Positions 7,454 to 15,651 of a stretch of DNA of 64,000 nucleotides are shown here, in pieces. The notes beneath the pieces are model-generated. The model searched no databases and was not told the origin of the DNA. It was given only the letters and a program-made list of their open reading frames with translations. The DNA is from Blastococcus sp. TBT05-19 (lineage in GTDB: Bacteria; Actinomycetota; Actinomycetes; Mycobacteriales; Geodermatophilaceae), in the NCBI RefSeq assembly GCF_003319095.1, contig NZ_QOHI01000001.1:186001-250000 (forward strand), read 5' to 3'. The translations under genes were made by a program, and so were the position numbers. The number at the start of each line of letters is the position of its first letter. Position 1 is the first letter of the stretch.

Positions 7454-8865
7454 ACGGTCAGCGGCTCGCGCTTGCGGAACAGGAATTCGGTGTCCGGCTC
7501 GCCCATCTCGCCGTCGTAGGCGACCCGCTCGGCGCCCGACCGCACGACGACCCGCACCTGCTCGGCGGAGAAGTGGCCGTAGCTGCGGGCGTGCTCGCTC
7601 ACCCCGAGCAGGGTGGCCAGCACGGCGCGGGTGCGCCCGAAGCGCAGGTCGGCGCGCAGGTACTGGACGTCGAGCAGCCCGTCCTCCAGCCGCGGCCGGT
7701 ACGCCGGTGCCAGCCCGCGCGGGGTGTAGGTGCAGTTGCCCACGAACAGGATCCAGGTGCGCAGCCGCCGGCCGTTCACCTCGAGCTCCACCGGCGTCCC
7801 GGTGCGCAGCACCTGCGCGGCGGCCAGGCTCAGCGCCAGCCACTTGCCGAGCTTCCCGGCCATGCGGTCCCGGCGGCGGACCATCTCCGGGTACGCGCCG
7901 ATGCTCGAGGTGTTGAGGAACGGCGTCCCGTTCACCTCGGCGACGTCGACCTTCACCGCCTCCCCGGCCAGCACGGCCTCGACGGCGTCCTGCGGGGTGG
8001 TCAGCCCGGCGTCGCGGGCGAAGTGGTTGAGCGTGCCCGCCGGGATGACGGCCAGCGGCAGGGAGTGCTCCAGTGCCACGGCGGCGGCTGCCGCGACGCT
8101 GCCGTCGCCGCCGGCCACGCCGAGCGCCGTGGCTCCCGCGCGCGCCGCCGTCCGCAGGATCTCGTCGACGCCGCGCTCCGCGCTGGTCTCCACCACCTCG
8201 GCGCGGGGGAGCAGCCGGCGGATGTCGTCGGCGGGGTCGTAGTCGTCGGGACCCGAGCGCGGGTTGACGGCGACCACGAGCCCGGCGCCGTCGGCGAGCG
8301 CCGGGGCGGCGGAGGAGGGGCGCACGCGGGCCGGCTGCGTCGGCCGGCGCGCCCACCAGTGCTGGCTGGCTGCGGCCACCGCACCGCCGACCGCCAGCCC
8401 GGCGAGCACGTCACCGGGGTAGTGGACGCCGACGTGCACCCGGGAGTAGCCGACACCCAGGGCGAGCGGGGCCAGGGCCGCCCCGGCGGCGGGGCTCTCC
8501 AGCGCCAGACCGGTCACGAAGGCCGCCGCCGAGCTGGAGTGCCCGCTCGGGAAGGAGAGGCTGCCGGGCTCGCGCCGCAGCCGCCGGTGGGTCTGCAGGT
8601 TCTCCAGGTCCGGCCGCACCCGGCCGAAGACCCGCTTCAGGACGACGTTGACCACCGCGCTGGAGAAGACCATCGAACCGACGCCCCGCACCGCGCCCCG
8701 GCGCAGCTGCCCGCGCCGGGCGCCCAGCACGAGCGCGAGGACGAACCAGAGCTTCCCGTGGTCGGCGAACGAGGAGAGGCGGCGCAGCCAGCGGTCGGCC
8801 GGCGTCATCGGCAGGGACCCGACGAAGGAGTGGAGCCGCGCATCGAGGTCCCGGGGAGAGCGCAC
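7432..8865 (-). CDS. PAP2 phosphatase-diacylglycerol kinase fusion
   Basis: A 477-residue bifunctional lipid enzyme. The N-terminal half (1-165) is a membrane PAP2 phosphatase with KRVFGRVRP (77-85), PSGH (106-109) and SRVHVGVHYPGD (141-152), the three motifs that carry the catalytic residues. The C-terminal half (about 195-477) is a diacylglycerol/sphingosine kinase catalytic domain with NPRSG (201-205), GGDGSV (252-257) and PAGTLNHFA. Such fusions occur in actinobacteria and could interconvert phosphatidic acid and diacylglycerol, or act on polyprenyl or sphingoid lipids. GTG start. It ends against the VanZ gene in a convergent overlap. Confidence 0.88.
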   Translation of the reverse strand: MRSPRDLDARLHSFVGSLPMTPADRWLRRLSSFADHGKLWFVLALVLGARRGQLRRGAVRGVGSMVFSSAVVNVVLKRVFGRVRPDLENLQTHRRLRREPGSLSFPSGHSSSAAAFVTGLALESPAAGAALAPLALGVGYSRVHVGVHYPGDVLAGLAVGGAVAAASQHWWARRPTQPARVRPSSAAPALADGAGLVVAVNPRSGPDDYDPADDIRRLLPRAEVVETSAERGVDEILRTAARAGATALGVAGGDGSVAAAAAVALEHSLPLAVIPAGTLNHFARDAGLTTPQDAVEAVLAGEAVKVDVAEVNGTPFLNTSSIGAYPEMVRRRDRMAGKLGKWLALSLAAAQVLRTGTPVELEVNGRRLRTWILFVGNCTYTPRGLAPAYRPRLEDGLLDVQYLRADLRFGRTRAVLATLLGVSEHARSYGHFSAEQVRVVVRSGAERVAYDGEMGEPDTEFLFRKREPLTVYCSRTR

Positions 8866-8874
8866 GGGCCGACG

Positions 8875-8994
8875 CTAGCGGCGGTCGCGCCGCCGGCGCC
8901 TCGCCACCGCGCCCGTCCGCGCGACCAGCCAGGGCCGGATGCAGATCAGGGCGAGGACGAGGACGCCGACGACGACGATGACCAGCGTCTCCAT
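8875..8994 (-). CDS. 39-residue single-pass membrane peptide
   Basis: The peptide begins METLVIVVVGVLVLALICI, a single transmembrane helix, and ends in a strongly basic tail (ARRRRRDRR). The ATG overlaps the TGA of the TasA-like gene (ATGA), the usual coupling in this genome, which supports it being translated. Topology by the positive-inside rule is N-out, C-in. Function is unknown; a helper in export or anchoring of the TasA-like protein is inference from coupling alone. Confidence 0.5.
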   Translation of the reverse strand: METLVIVVVGVLVLALICIRPWLVARTGAVARRRRRDRR

Positions 8995-9614
8995 CAGCGG
9001 GCGGTGCCGCCGCGCTGCGTGGCCGTCAGGCTGAAGGAGAGCTCGGTCGACAGCTGCTTCATCTTGTTGCCGGCACCCCCGGGCAGGGACGCGGTGAACA
9101 GCAGGTGGTCGACCTGCCCGGCGCGGAGGCTGGCGCCGCCCGTCGTCAGGGACCTGTCCGTGACGATCGGCCCGGCGTAGAGGTCGGTCGCCTTCCCCCC
9201 GCAGGTGTACGCGCCGGGGCCGGACGCCGTCCACGCCTGGGAGCAGGACCGGAGCGTCAGCTGCAGCCCGTTCACCGGGTCGGTGTCCAGCGGGCTGGAG
9301 ACGGTGGCCCACGACCGGAACGCGACCGAGGACCAGTCCACCGTGCCGGCGTTGCGCACGAGGAACGGGACGCTCGAGGACTGGCCCGGCTGCAGCGCGC
9401 CGATCGCGATGGGGCTGGTGACGGGGTTGTTCACCCCGTCGAGGGCGATGGACAGGACGCCGGACTGGACGCTCTGGTCCACGGGCGTGGTGCTGTCGGT
9501 GAAGGCGCCGAGGCTGCCCAGGCCGGCGATGGCGGCGGCGCCGCCCACCGCGGCGAGCGAGGCGATGACCTTGACGGCGAGGCCGCTCCTGACGGACTTC
9601 TCCTGGTTCGACAA
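8994..9614 (-). CDS. TasA/camelysin-like exported protein with SipW-type signal peptide
   Basis: A 206-residue protein with a hydrophobic signal sequence at about 11-38 (VIASLAAVGGAAAIAGLGSLGAFTD, split here as ASLAAVGGAAA and GLGSLGAFTD), typical of SipW-dependent TasA or camelysin-type proteins. The mature part is a beta-rich sandwich with an internal Cys pair (RSCSQAW and YTCGG). In Bacillus such proteins form biofilm fibres; here the role is inference. The TTG start is chosen because GAGAGGA lies 7 nt upstream; a GTG 12 codons earlier lacks this. No SipW-like signal peptidase is in the window. Confidence 0.75.
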   Translation of the reverse strand: MSNQEKSVRSGLAVKVIASLAAVGGAAAIAGLGSLGAFTDSTTPVDQSVQSGVLSIALDGVNNPVTSPIAIGALQPGQSSSVPFLVRNAGTVDWSSVAFRSWATVSSPLDTDPVNGLQLTLRSCSQAWTASGPGAYTCGGKATDLYAGPIVTDRSLTTGGASLRAGQVDHLLFTASLPGGAGNKMKQLSTELSFSLTATQRGGTAR

Positions 9615-9728
9615 CGCGAGATCCTCTCGATGCTGCCGGAGCCTGTGCACCCGGCGTCATCGCGACACTCGCCCCGCAACCGCACGGACCCCTCCAGCGA
9701 ACCGCAAGAGCTCCGCAAGACCGCGCTG

Positions 9729-10259
9729 TCAGGACTTCTGGCGGGCCCGGTAGGCGGCGACTGTCGAGCGGCTGGCGCAGGTGTTGGAGCAGTACCGGCG
9801 GCTCGCGTTGCGGGAGGTGTCGACGTAGACGTCGTCGCAGCCCTCGGCCGAGCAGACGCCCAGCCGCTGCCAGCCGTGCTGGACGACGACCTGGGAGAGC
9901 CCCATCGCCACCGTCGTCGTCAGCTGCTCGAGCGCCGGTGCGTCGGGCCGTGCGAAGTGCAGGTGCAGGTCGCCGTCGTGGTCGGTCGCGTACGGACGCG
10001 GCCGGGCCTGCGCCAGCAGCTCGTTGAGCCGGGTGAGGACGTCGGACTGCGACTCGGCCAGGGCCACGGCGCGCACCAGCAGCGCGGTGTCCGCGGCCCT
10101 GCGGGCATCGGATGCGCTCAGCTCGAGCGACGTGCCGGGGGTGAACCACTCGTCGTGCGCCGCCAGGAATCGCGAGACGCCCTCGGCGGGTTCGAGGTCG
10201 GCGTTGGCCAGGGCGATGGCCAGCTCGACCGCCGTCGACCCGTAGGTGTCGTAGTCCAA
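9729..10259 (-). CDS. CGNR zinc-finger regulator (ABATE domain)
   Basis: A 176-residue protein with an N-terminal ABATE-type helical domain and a C-terminal zinc finger: Cys136, Cys141, Cys157 and Cys161 in the CGNR arrangement. The family name residues are replaced by SRNASRRYC. These proteins are considered stress or starvation transcription regulators. It starts at TTG and is divergent from an MFS transporter; a 30-bp imperfect palindrome in the shared region is a likely operator for it. No experimental target is known to me. Confidence 0.82.
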   Translation of the reverse strand: MDYDTYGSTAVELAIALANADLEPAEGVSRFLAAHDEWFTPGTSLELSASDARRAADTALLVRAVALAESQSDVLTRLNELLAQARPRPYATDHDGDLHLHFARPDAPALEQLTTTVAMGLSQVVVQHGWQRLGVCSAEGCDDVYVDTSRNASRRYCSNTCASRSTVAAYRARQKS

Positions 10260-10296
10260 TTGACTCGCTACCGTCCAATCCCTACTCTGGGGGCTC

Positions 10297-10326
10297 GTAG
10301 GCGGTCAACGTGCTTTGACCCCCTAC
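10297..10326. promoter_or_regulatory. Palindromic operator over divergent -35 boxes
   Basis: GTAGGCGGTCAA and TTGACCCCCTAC are 12-nt arms with one mismatch around a 6-nt spacer. Each arm contains TTGACC reading outward, a good -35 for the gene on that side: the right one for the MFS gene (TGCAGT 18 bp later), the left one for the CGNR regulator (TAGGGA 18 bp later). A dimeric protein bound here would block both promoters. Confidence 0.55.
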
Positions 10327-10361
10327 CGTTCCCTTTCCTGCAGTGTGAAACGAGTTCCAGC

Positions 10362-11561
10362 GTGCGTGCCTACCTCACCGTCTGGCGGCTTCCCTCCGCC
10401 CCGGTGCTCCTCCTCGCCGGCTTCGCCGGGCGTCTGCCGTCGTCCATGGTGCCGCTGGCGCTGCTGCTCATGGTGCAGCAGCAGACCGGTTCCTACGCCG
10501 TCGCGGGGCTCGCGGCGGCGAGCCTGGGCATCGCGTCGGCCGGGATGGCGCCGGTCCTCGGCCGCCTCGCCGACCGGAAGGGCCCGCGCCGGATCCTGCT
10601 CACCCAGGCGGCCCTCTACCCGCTGCTGCTCGGGCTGCTCGTCGCCGTCACCCTCGGCGGCGCCCCGGACGTCGCGGTCGTCGCGGCCTCCGCCCTCGCC
10701 GGCGCGAGCACGCCGCTGGTGTCGGGCACCGTGCGCGCGCTGTGGTCGCGCACCGACCCGCGCTCCCGGTCCACGGCCTACGCGCTGGACGCCACCGCGA
10801 CCGAGCTCGTCTTCGTCGCCGGCCCGACGATGGTCGCCACCCTGGCGGTGCTCGCCGAGCCGGCGTGGGCGGTCGCGGTGGCGGGCGTGCTGGGCGTCGT
10901 CGGCGCCCTCGGCATCGGGGGCGCTGCCCGGTCGTGGGTGTCCGCACCCGCGCCGTCGACCGGCCTGTTCACCACCGTGCTCGCCCCGGGGATGCCGCGG
11001 GTGCTGCTCAGCGGCTCGGCCGTGATGCTCGGCTTCGGGGCGCTCGAGGTGGCCATCCCCGCCTTCGCCGACTCCGCCGGCTCGCCGGGCATCTCCGGCG
11101 TGCTGCTGGCGGTCTGGTCGCTCGGCTCGGTGGCCGGCGGCCTGTGGTTCGGCGCCCGCGTGATGAGCGCCTCGCTGCCCCGCCAGTACCGGTGGCTGCT
11201 GTTCGGCGTCACCATCGGCCTCGCGCCGCTGGCCTGGGTGTCCAGCCCCTGGGCGCTCGGCGTGCTGCTCTTCCTGGGCGGGACGGCGATCGCGCCGACC
11301 CTGACCGTGCAGAACTCGCTGGTCGGCTCGCTGGCGCCGGTGCACGCGACCACCGAGGCCTTCACCTGGCTGTCCACCATCACCGTGGGCGCCTCCGCCG
11401 TCGGGGCCGCCCTGGGTGGCGCTCTCATCGAGACCGAGGCGGGGATCCCCGGCGCGCTCGTGCTGGCCTGCCTCGGTGCCGCCGCGGCCGTCGTCGTCAC
11501 GCTGGTGCCGGGCCGCCGCGCCCCGGCCGCCGCTGTCCCGCGGGAGCCGGTGCCCGCCTGA
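10362..11561 (+). CDS. MFS transporter
   Basis: A 399-residue protein with about 12 hydrophobic segments. The loop between helices 2 and 3 has GRLADRKGPRR, the classical MFS motif A. The N-terminal and C-terminal halves each have six helices, joined around residues 190-205. GTG start (VRAYLTVWRLPSAP); no strong Shine-Dalgarno. It is divergent from the CGNR regulator, so it is probably a regulated exporter of a small toxic compound or metabolite; the substrate is unknown. Confidence 0.85.
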   Translation: MRAYLTVWRLPSAPVLLLAGFAGRLPSSMVPLALLLMVQQQTGSYAVAGLAAASLGIASAGMAPVLGRLADRKGPRRILLTQAALYPLLLGLLVAVTLGGAPDVAVVAASALAGASTPLVSGTVRALWSRTDPRSRSTAYALDATATELVFVAGPTMVATLAVLAEPAWAVAVAGVLGVVGALGIGGAARSWVSAPAPSTGLFTTVLAPGMPRVLLSGSAVMLGFGALEVAIPAFADSAGSPGISGVLLAVWSLGSVAGGLWFGARVMSASLPRQYRWLLFGVTIGLAPLAWVSSPWALGVLLFLGGTAIAPTLTVQNSLVGSLAPVHATTEAFTWLSTITVGASAVGAALGGALIETEAGIPGALVLACLGAAAAVVVTLVPGRRAPAAAVPREPVPA

Positions 11562-11614
11562 ACCGCACGAACTCGTGGTCATCAGCGGCTGACGGCCACG
11601 AGTTCGTGCAGTTC
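11560..11614 (+). terminator. Terminator hairpin of the MFS gene
   Basis: GAACCGCACGAACTCGTGG and its inverted copy form a 19-bp stem with one mismatch around a 17-nt loop, starting at the stop codon of the MFS gene. Confidence 0.6.
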
Positions 11615-11669
11615 GGCGGCCCGGACCGGCGGACGCAGACCCCGGCTGGGAGGCGCTCGGGGGCGCTGG

Positions 11670-11675
11670 TAGTCT
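11670..11675 (+). promoter_or_regulatory. -10 element of tRNA-Ser(GCT)
   Basis: TAGTCT in the context GGTAGTCT, 35 bp before the tRNA. The same TAGTCT element precedes tRNA-Ser(CGA) and the Mrp gene. No convincing TTGAC -35 is seen. Confidence 0.4.
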
Positions 11676-11710
11676 CTTTTCTCGGCGGTTACGAGGGAAC
11701 TCGGACCCCG

Positions 11711-11799
11711 GGAGGCTTCGCCTAGTCCGGTCTATGGCGCCGCACTGCTAATGCGGTTTGGGTTAATCCCCATCCCGGGTTCAAATCCCGGAGCCTCCG
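11711..11799 (+). tRNA. tRNA-Ser(GCT)
   Basis: An 89-nt gene with a long variable arm, as in class II tRNAs. The acceptor GGAGGCT pairs with AGCCTCC followed by discriminator G, the T-loop is GGTTCAAATCC, and the anticodon GCT lies in CACTGCTAATG. It reads AGC/AGU serine codons. CCA is not encoded. Confidence 0.95.
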
Positions 11800-11819
11800 C
11801 GCGACACAACTGAACACAC

Positions 11820-11892
11820 GCACCCGTAGCTCAACGGATAGAGCATCTGACTACGGATCAGAAGGTTAGGGGTTCGAATCCCTTCGGGTGCA
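11820..11892 (+). tRNA. tRNA-Arg(ACG)
   Basis: A 73-nt cloverleaf: acceptor GCACCCG/CGGGTGC with discriminator A, T-loop GGTTCGAATCC, and anticodon ACG in GACTACGGATC. The A at wobble position 34 is the classical bacterial TadA substrate (A to inosine); tadA itself lies 27 kb downstream. It sits 20 nt after tRNA-Ser(GCT), probably in one transcript. Confidence 0.96.
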
Positions 11893-11911
11893 CGTCTGGT
11901 TGAGACACCGA

Positions 11912-11945
11912 GCGGCCCCGCACTTCGACGGAAGTGCGGGGCCGC
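11912..11945 (+). terminator. Terminator of the tRNA pair
   Basis: A perfect 15-bp GC-rich stem (GCGGCCCCGCACTTC with its complement) closed by a GACG tetraloop, 20 nt after tRNA-Arg and followed by TTCGTGTCTC. Confidence 0.8.
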
Positions 11946-11977
11946 TTCGTGTCTCCGAGCCGCTCTACGAGCGCTGT

Positions 11978-11997
11978 TCGCGCTCTGCCGGTCCTGC
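11978..11997 (+). repeat. 20-bp dispersed repeat, copy 1
   Basis: TCGCGCTCTGCCGGTCCTGC, identical over 20 bp to a second copy 17.4 kb downstream. Its first 11 bases recur inverted 16 nt later (GCAGAGCGCGA), giving a stem-loop, and a diverged inverted copy (CAGCAGAGCGG) follows. Both copies are intergenic. Confidence 0.6.
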
Positions 11998-12053
11998 ACG
12001 GCCCGCAGAGCGCGAGTTCGACCAGCAGAGCGGCGGTGCCCCCGCACGTCCCG

Positions 12054-12482
12054 TCAGCCCGGCAGGTGGTCCGGCCACCACGGCGGCCGGCCGCCGGGGC
12101 AGCTGCCCTCCGGGGTCGGGTAGCCGTCGGGCATCGCGGTGAGCACGAGGAAGACGACCGAGGTGAGGCCCAGGACCACGACCGCGGCCACGACCGCCGC
12201 CGCGACGCCGGACCAGCCGTGCCTCCGGAAGGCCGCCCAGAGCCCGACGGACACCGCCACGTCCACGACGAGCAGCACGGTCGCGGCCAGCAGCAGCCAG
12301 ATCCAGCCTCCGCGCTCCAGTACGTCGCAGGCCGCGGCCGCTGCGGCGCGCGCCCGCACCGGAGCCAGGGTCGCGGCCAGGGCGGCCGCGGCCATGAGCG
12401 CGCCGAGCACGATCGAGGGCCATGCCGGGCGGAGGGACGTCGGAGGGCCGGGCCGTGCCGTCCGCTCGGTGCCGGTGGTCAT
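12054..12482 (-). CDS. Small membrane protein of unknown function
   Basis: A 142-residue protein with three clear hydrophobic helices (about residues 22-42, 60-82 and 92-115) and a Pro/Trp-rich C-terminus (GGRPPWWPDHLPG). I do not recognise a family. The segment between helices 1 and 2 is Ala/Arg-rich with one Cys. It begins ATG-ACC-ACC with GGAGCACC upstream. It stands alone between the tRNA pair and the amino acid permease gene; nothing nearby suggests a role. Confidence 0.65.
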   Translation of the reverse strand: MTTGTERTARPGPPTSLRPAWPSIVLGALMAAAALAATLAPVRARAAAAAACDVLERGGWIWLLLAATVLLVVDVAVSVGLWAAFRRHGWSGVAAAVVAAVVVLGLTSVVFLVLTAMPDGYPTPEGSCPGGRPPWWPDHLPG

Positions 12483-12695
12483 GGTGCTCCTCGTCGTCGC
12501 CCGTCCGGGAACGCCGGATGATCACACGGCGAGGCCCCGGAGCGGCCGGTTCGGGCGCGCGGAGGAGGAAGAAGAGGGGCGGGGGGCCGGCTCTGACGGT
12601 CTGGCCGCGTTGGTCGGTCTACCCAGCAGTGGGTAGCCACTCGTTCCCGGCTACCCCCGCCCGGCTCCTACTGTGACCCAGGCCACACGTGCGCG

Positions 12696-14120
12696 TCAAG
12701 ACGAGGCCGGGGAGTCGCGCCGCAGCGTCGAGTTCTTCCGCGCGTACGTCACGTAGAGCACGGCGGCCAGCGCGAGCCAGCCGGCGAAGAGGGCGAACGT
12801 GACGCCGGACAGCCCGGTGATCAGGTAGGCGCAGAAGGCGATGGAGAGCACCGGCACGACCGGGTAGCCCGGCACCCGGAATCCCCGAGGCAGGTCGGGT
12901 GCGATGCGCCGCAGCACGATCACGCCCACCGAGACGACGGTGAACGCCACGAGCGTGCCCATGCTGGTCAGGTCGATGAGGAAGTCCAGCGGCACGAACC
13001 CGGCCAGGGCGCCGACGAAGAGCGCGACCGCGACCGTGCCGCGCACCGGCGTCCGGCGGCGCTCGTCGACCCTGCTGAAGAACGCCGGCACCATGCCGTC
13101 GCGGCTCATCGAGAACAGGATCCGCGTCTGGCCGTACATCGTCACCAGCGTCACGGAGAAGATCGAGACGACGGCGCCCGCGGCCAGCAGGATGGCCGGC
13201 CAGCTCGACCCGGTGACGTCCTGCAGGATCACCGCGAGCCCGGCCTCCTGGCCCTCGAAGCCCTCGGCCGGCTGCGCGCCGACCGCGGAGAACGCCACCA
13301 GCAGGTAGACGACGGTGACGACGACGAGCGCGCCGATGATCGCCAGCGGCAGGTTGCGGCGGGCGTCCTTGACCTCTTCCCCGGCGGTCGAGACGGCGTC
13401 CAGGCCGATGAAGGAGAAGAAGATCGACGACGCCGCCATGCTGATCCCCGCGACGCCCATGGGCGCGAACGGCGTGAAGTTGCCCTGCTCGAACGCCGTG
13501 AAGGCGATGACGGCGAACAGCAGCAGCACGGCGATCTTCACGACCACCATGACCACGTTCGCCCGCGCGGACTCCCGCACCCCGCGCACCAGCAGCAGGG
13601 CGCACATCAGCACGAGGAACAGCGCCGGCAGGTTGACCAGCCCGCCCGCGCCGGGTGCGGCCGAGAGCGCGTCGGGGATGCGGACGCCGAGGGTGTCGTC
13701 GAGCAGCTGGTTCAGGTACTCGCTCCAGCCGACGGCCACCGCCGAGGAGCTCACGCCGTACTCGAGCACCAGGCACCAGCCGACGCCGTAGGCCACGACC
13801 TCGCCGAGCGTCGCGTACGCGTAGGTGTAGGAGGAGCCGGCCGCCGGGATCGACGACGCCAGCTCCGCGTAGCAGAGCGCGGTCAGCGCCGCGGTGATCG
13901 CGGCCAGCACGAACGAGACGACGACGGCGGGGCCGGCCTCGGGCACCGCGGTGCTCAGCACGAAGAAGATGCCCGTCCCGATGGTCGAGCCGATGCCCAG
14001 GCACATGAGCGGGATCAGGCCCATGCGGCGGGCCAGCCCGCTGCCCTGCTCGCTCTCGGCGACGAGCGCCGCCACGGGCTTGCGGCGGAACAGCTGGGCG
14101 CGCAGGGATGGTGCGGTCAC
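12696..14120 (-). CDS. APC-family amino acid permease
   Basis: A 474-residue protein with 12 to 14 hydrophobic helices. The first helix carries GIGSTIGTGIF, the substrate-binding unwound segment typical of cationic amino acid/APC permeases, and ALCYAELASSIPAAGSSY follows in helix 3, which is very characteristic. The loop KDARRNLPLAI is also conserved in this family (YfnA/CAT-like). GTG start; an ATG slightly upstream is out of frame. A proton-coupled amino acid importer is the best call; substrate specificity cannot be read. The next gene on the same strand is 59 bp upstream. Confidence 0.9.
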   Translation of the reverse strand: MTAPSLRAQLFRRKPVAALVAESEQGSGLARRMGLIPLMCLGIGSTIGTGIFFVLSTAVPEAGPAVVVSFVLAAITAALTALCYAELASSIPAAGSSYTYAYATLGEVVAYGVGWCLVLEYGVSSSAVAVGWSEYLNQLLDDTLGVRIPDALSAAPGAGGLVNLPALFLVLMCALLLVRGVRESARANVVMVVVKIAVLLLFAVIAFTAFEQGNFTPFAPMGVAGISMAASSIFFSFIGLDAVSTAGEEVKDARRNLPLAIIGALVVVTVVYLLVAFSAVGAQPAEGFEGQEAGLAVILQDVTGSSWPAILLAAGAVVSIFSVTLVTMYGQTRILFSMSRDGMVPAFFSRVDERRRTPVRGTVAVALFVGALAGFVPLDFLIDLTSMGTLVAFTVVSVGVIVLRRIAPDLPRGFRVPGYPVVPVLSIAFCAYLITGLSGVTFALFAGWLALAAVLYVTYARKNSTLRRDSPASS

Positions 14121-14179
14121 CGGAGCATCATCCGCGCCGGGGGCGCCCACCCCGGGATCGGGGGCCCGGGCGACCGGGC

Positions 14180-15616
14180 TCAGCGCCGGACGGCGAGCAC
14201 CGCCCGGCGGGTCAGCGCGAGCACGGTGAGGACCCGCCGGGCCGCCGGCCCGGCCAGGCGCCGGCGCACGTCGCGGATCGCCGCGTTCCACTGCGGATCG
14301 GCGAAGGTCGGATAGGCGTGCATCGCCCCGGCCAGGTCGCCGGTCGTCAGCCCCTGGCTCACCGCGAGGACGAGCTCGGCCAGCGCCTCGCCGGCCCGCG
14401 GTCCGACGACGTTGGCCCCCCGCACCCGGTGCCCGCTGTCGACCACGAGGCGGGAGAAGCCGGCGTCGTCCTGGTCGGTGACCGAGCGGTCCGCGCTGCG
14501 CAGCGGCCGCTCCACCAGCCGGCGGTCGTCGGCCAGGGCACCGGTGGGTTCGCCCACGGCGGCGATCTCCGGGGAGGTGTAGGTCACGCGGGGGACGGCG
14601 GAGAGGTCGACCCGGCGGCGCAGGCCCAGCACGGCGTTGGTCGCGGCCAGGCTGCCGTGCACCCCGGCGACGTGCGTGTAGGGCGGATGGCCGGTGACGT
14701 CGCCGGCCGCCCGGATCCGCGGGTTGGTGGTGGTCAGCGTCGCGTCGACGACGACGTTCCCCCGCTCGTCGACGTCCACGCCGGCGGCGCCCAGGCCGAG
14801 GCCCTCGGTGCGGGGCCGCCGGCCGACCGTGAGCAGCAGGCGGTCGAACCCGACCGTCGTGCCGTCGGCCAGCACGAGCCGGCCCTCGCCGACCCGGTCC
14901 ACCGTGGCGCCGGTGCGCACGTCGACCCCGTCGGCCCGGAGCGCGGCCAGGAGGACGTCGGAGGCGGCGGGGTCCTCCCCGGGCAGGATGCGGTCCGCGG
15001 ACTCCACGAGCGCGACCTCGGTGCCCAGCCGCGCGAAGGCCTGGGCCAGCTCGCAGCCGCTGGCGCCGGCCCCGACCACGGCCAGGCGCGCGGGGAGGGT
15101 GCCGAGCTCCCACACCGTCTCGGTGGTGAGCACGTCGACCGACTCCAGCCCGGGGATCCGGGGGATGAACGGCCGGGACCCGGTGGCCACCAGCGCCTGG
15201 CGGAAGCGGACGGGCCGGCCGTCGATCTCCGCCGTCCGCGGGCCGGTGAACCGGGCCGTGCCGACGGCGACGGTCACCCCGGCCGCCCGCAGCGCGTCGG
15301 GGGAGTCGACGGGCTCGATCGTGGTGATCGCCCGCCGGACGGCGGCCATCACCTCCGCGCCGTCGATCCGGACGCCGTCGACGTGCACGCCGAAGCGCGC
15401 GGCCCGCCGGGCCCCGGCCGCCGCGGCGCCCGCGGCCAGCAGCGCCTTGGACGGCGCGCAACCGGTCCACAGGCAGTCGCCCCCGAAGCCGCCGGACTCG
15501 ACGACCAGCACGCGGGCGCCGAGCCCGGCCGCCGTCTGCGCTCCGATCAGCCCGGCCGTACCGGCACCGACGACCAGCAGGTCCCAGGTGCGTCGGCTGG
15601 TGGGTTCCCTCGTCAT
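14180..15616 (-). CDS. FAD-dependent pyridine nucleotide-disulfide oxidoreductase
   Basis: A 478-residue enzyme of the dihydrolipoamide dehydrogenase/mercuric reductase class. The FAD site GAGTAG is at 17-22, the redox-active disulfide is Cys48 and Cys53 in CLWTGCAPSK, the NAD(P) site is GAGASG, and the C-terminal FAD motif is IRAAGDVTG. The dimerisation domain has HAYPTFAD near the C-terminus but lacks the His-Glu (HAHPT-type) pair of true lipoamide dehydrogenases, and there is no heavy-metal-binding extension. A quinone, mycothiol-type or generic disulfide reductase is possible; the substrate is unknown. It shares strand and a 35-bp gap with the upstream flavin oxidase gene, so the two may form an operon. 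Confidence 0.85.
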   Translation of the reverse strand: MTREPTSRRTWDLLVVGAGTAGLIGAQTAAGLGARVLVVESGGFGGDCLWTGCAPSKALLAAGAAAAGARRAARFGVHVDGVRIDGAEVMAAVRRAITTIEPVDSPDALRAAGVTVAVGTARFTGPRTAEIDGRPVRFRQALVATGSRPFIPRIPGLESVDVLTTETVWELGTLPARLAVVGAGASGCELAQAFARLGTEVALVESADRILPGEDPAASDVLLAALRADGVDVRTGATVDRVGEGRLVLADGTTVGFDRLLLTVGRRPRTEGLGLGAAGVDVDERGNVVVDATLTTTNPRIRAAGDVTGHPPYTHVAGVHGSLAATNAVLGLRRRVDLSAVPRVTYTSPEIAAVGEPTGALADDRRLVERPLRSADRSVTDQDDAGFSRLVVDSGHRVRGANVVGPRAGEALAELVLAVSQGLTTGDLAGAMHAYPTFADPQWNAAIRDVRRRLAGPAARRVLTVLALTRRAVLAVRR

Positions 15617-15651
15617 CGCAGCTCCGGGTCCGTCGGGACGGTCAGGGTCGG

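Noticed and set aside
8994-9614. SipW signal peptidase gene next to the TasA-like gene
   Set aside because: No gene with a Ser/Lys or Ser/His signal-peptidase motif is nearby; it must be elsewhere if present.
12696-15470. A single very long minus-strand frame of over 900 codons
   Set aside because: Only its last 474 codons have a permease sequence; the rest is a low-complexity shadow of the FAD oxidoreductase gene in the other frame.
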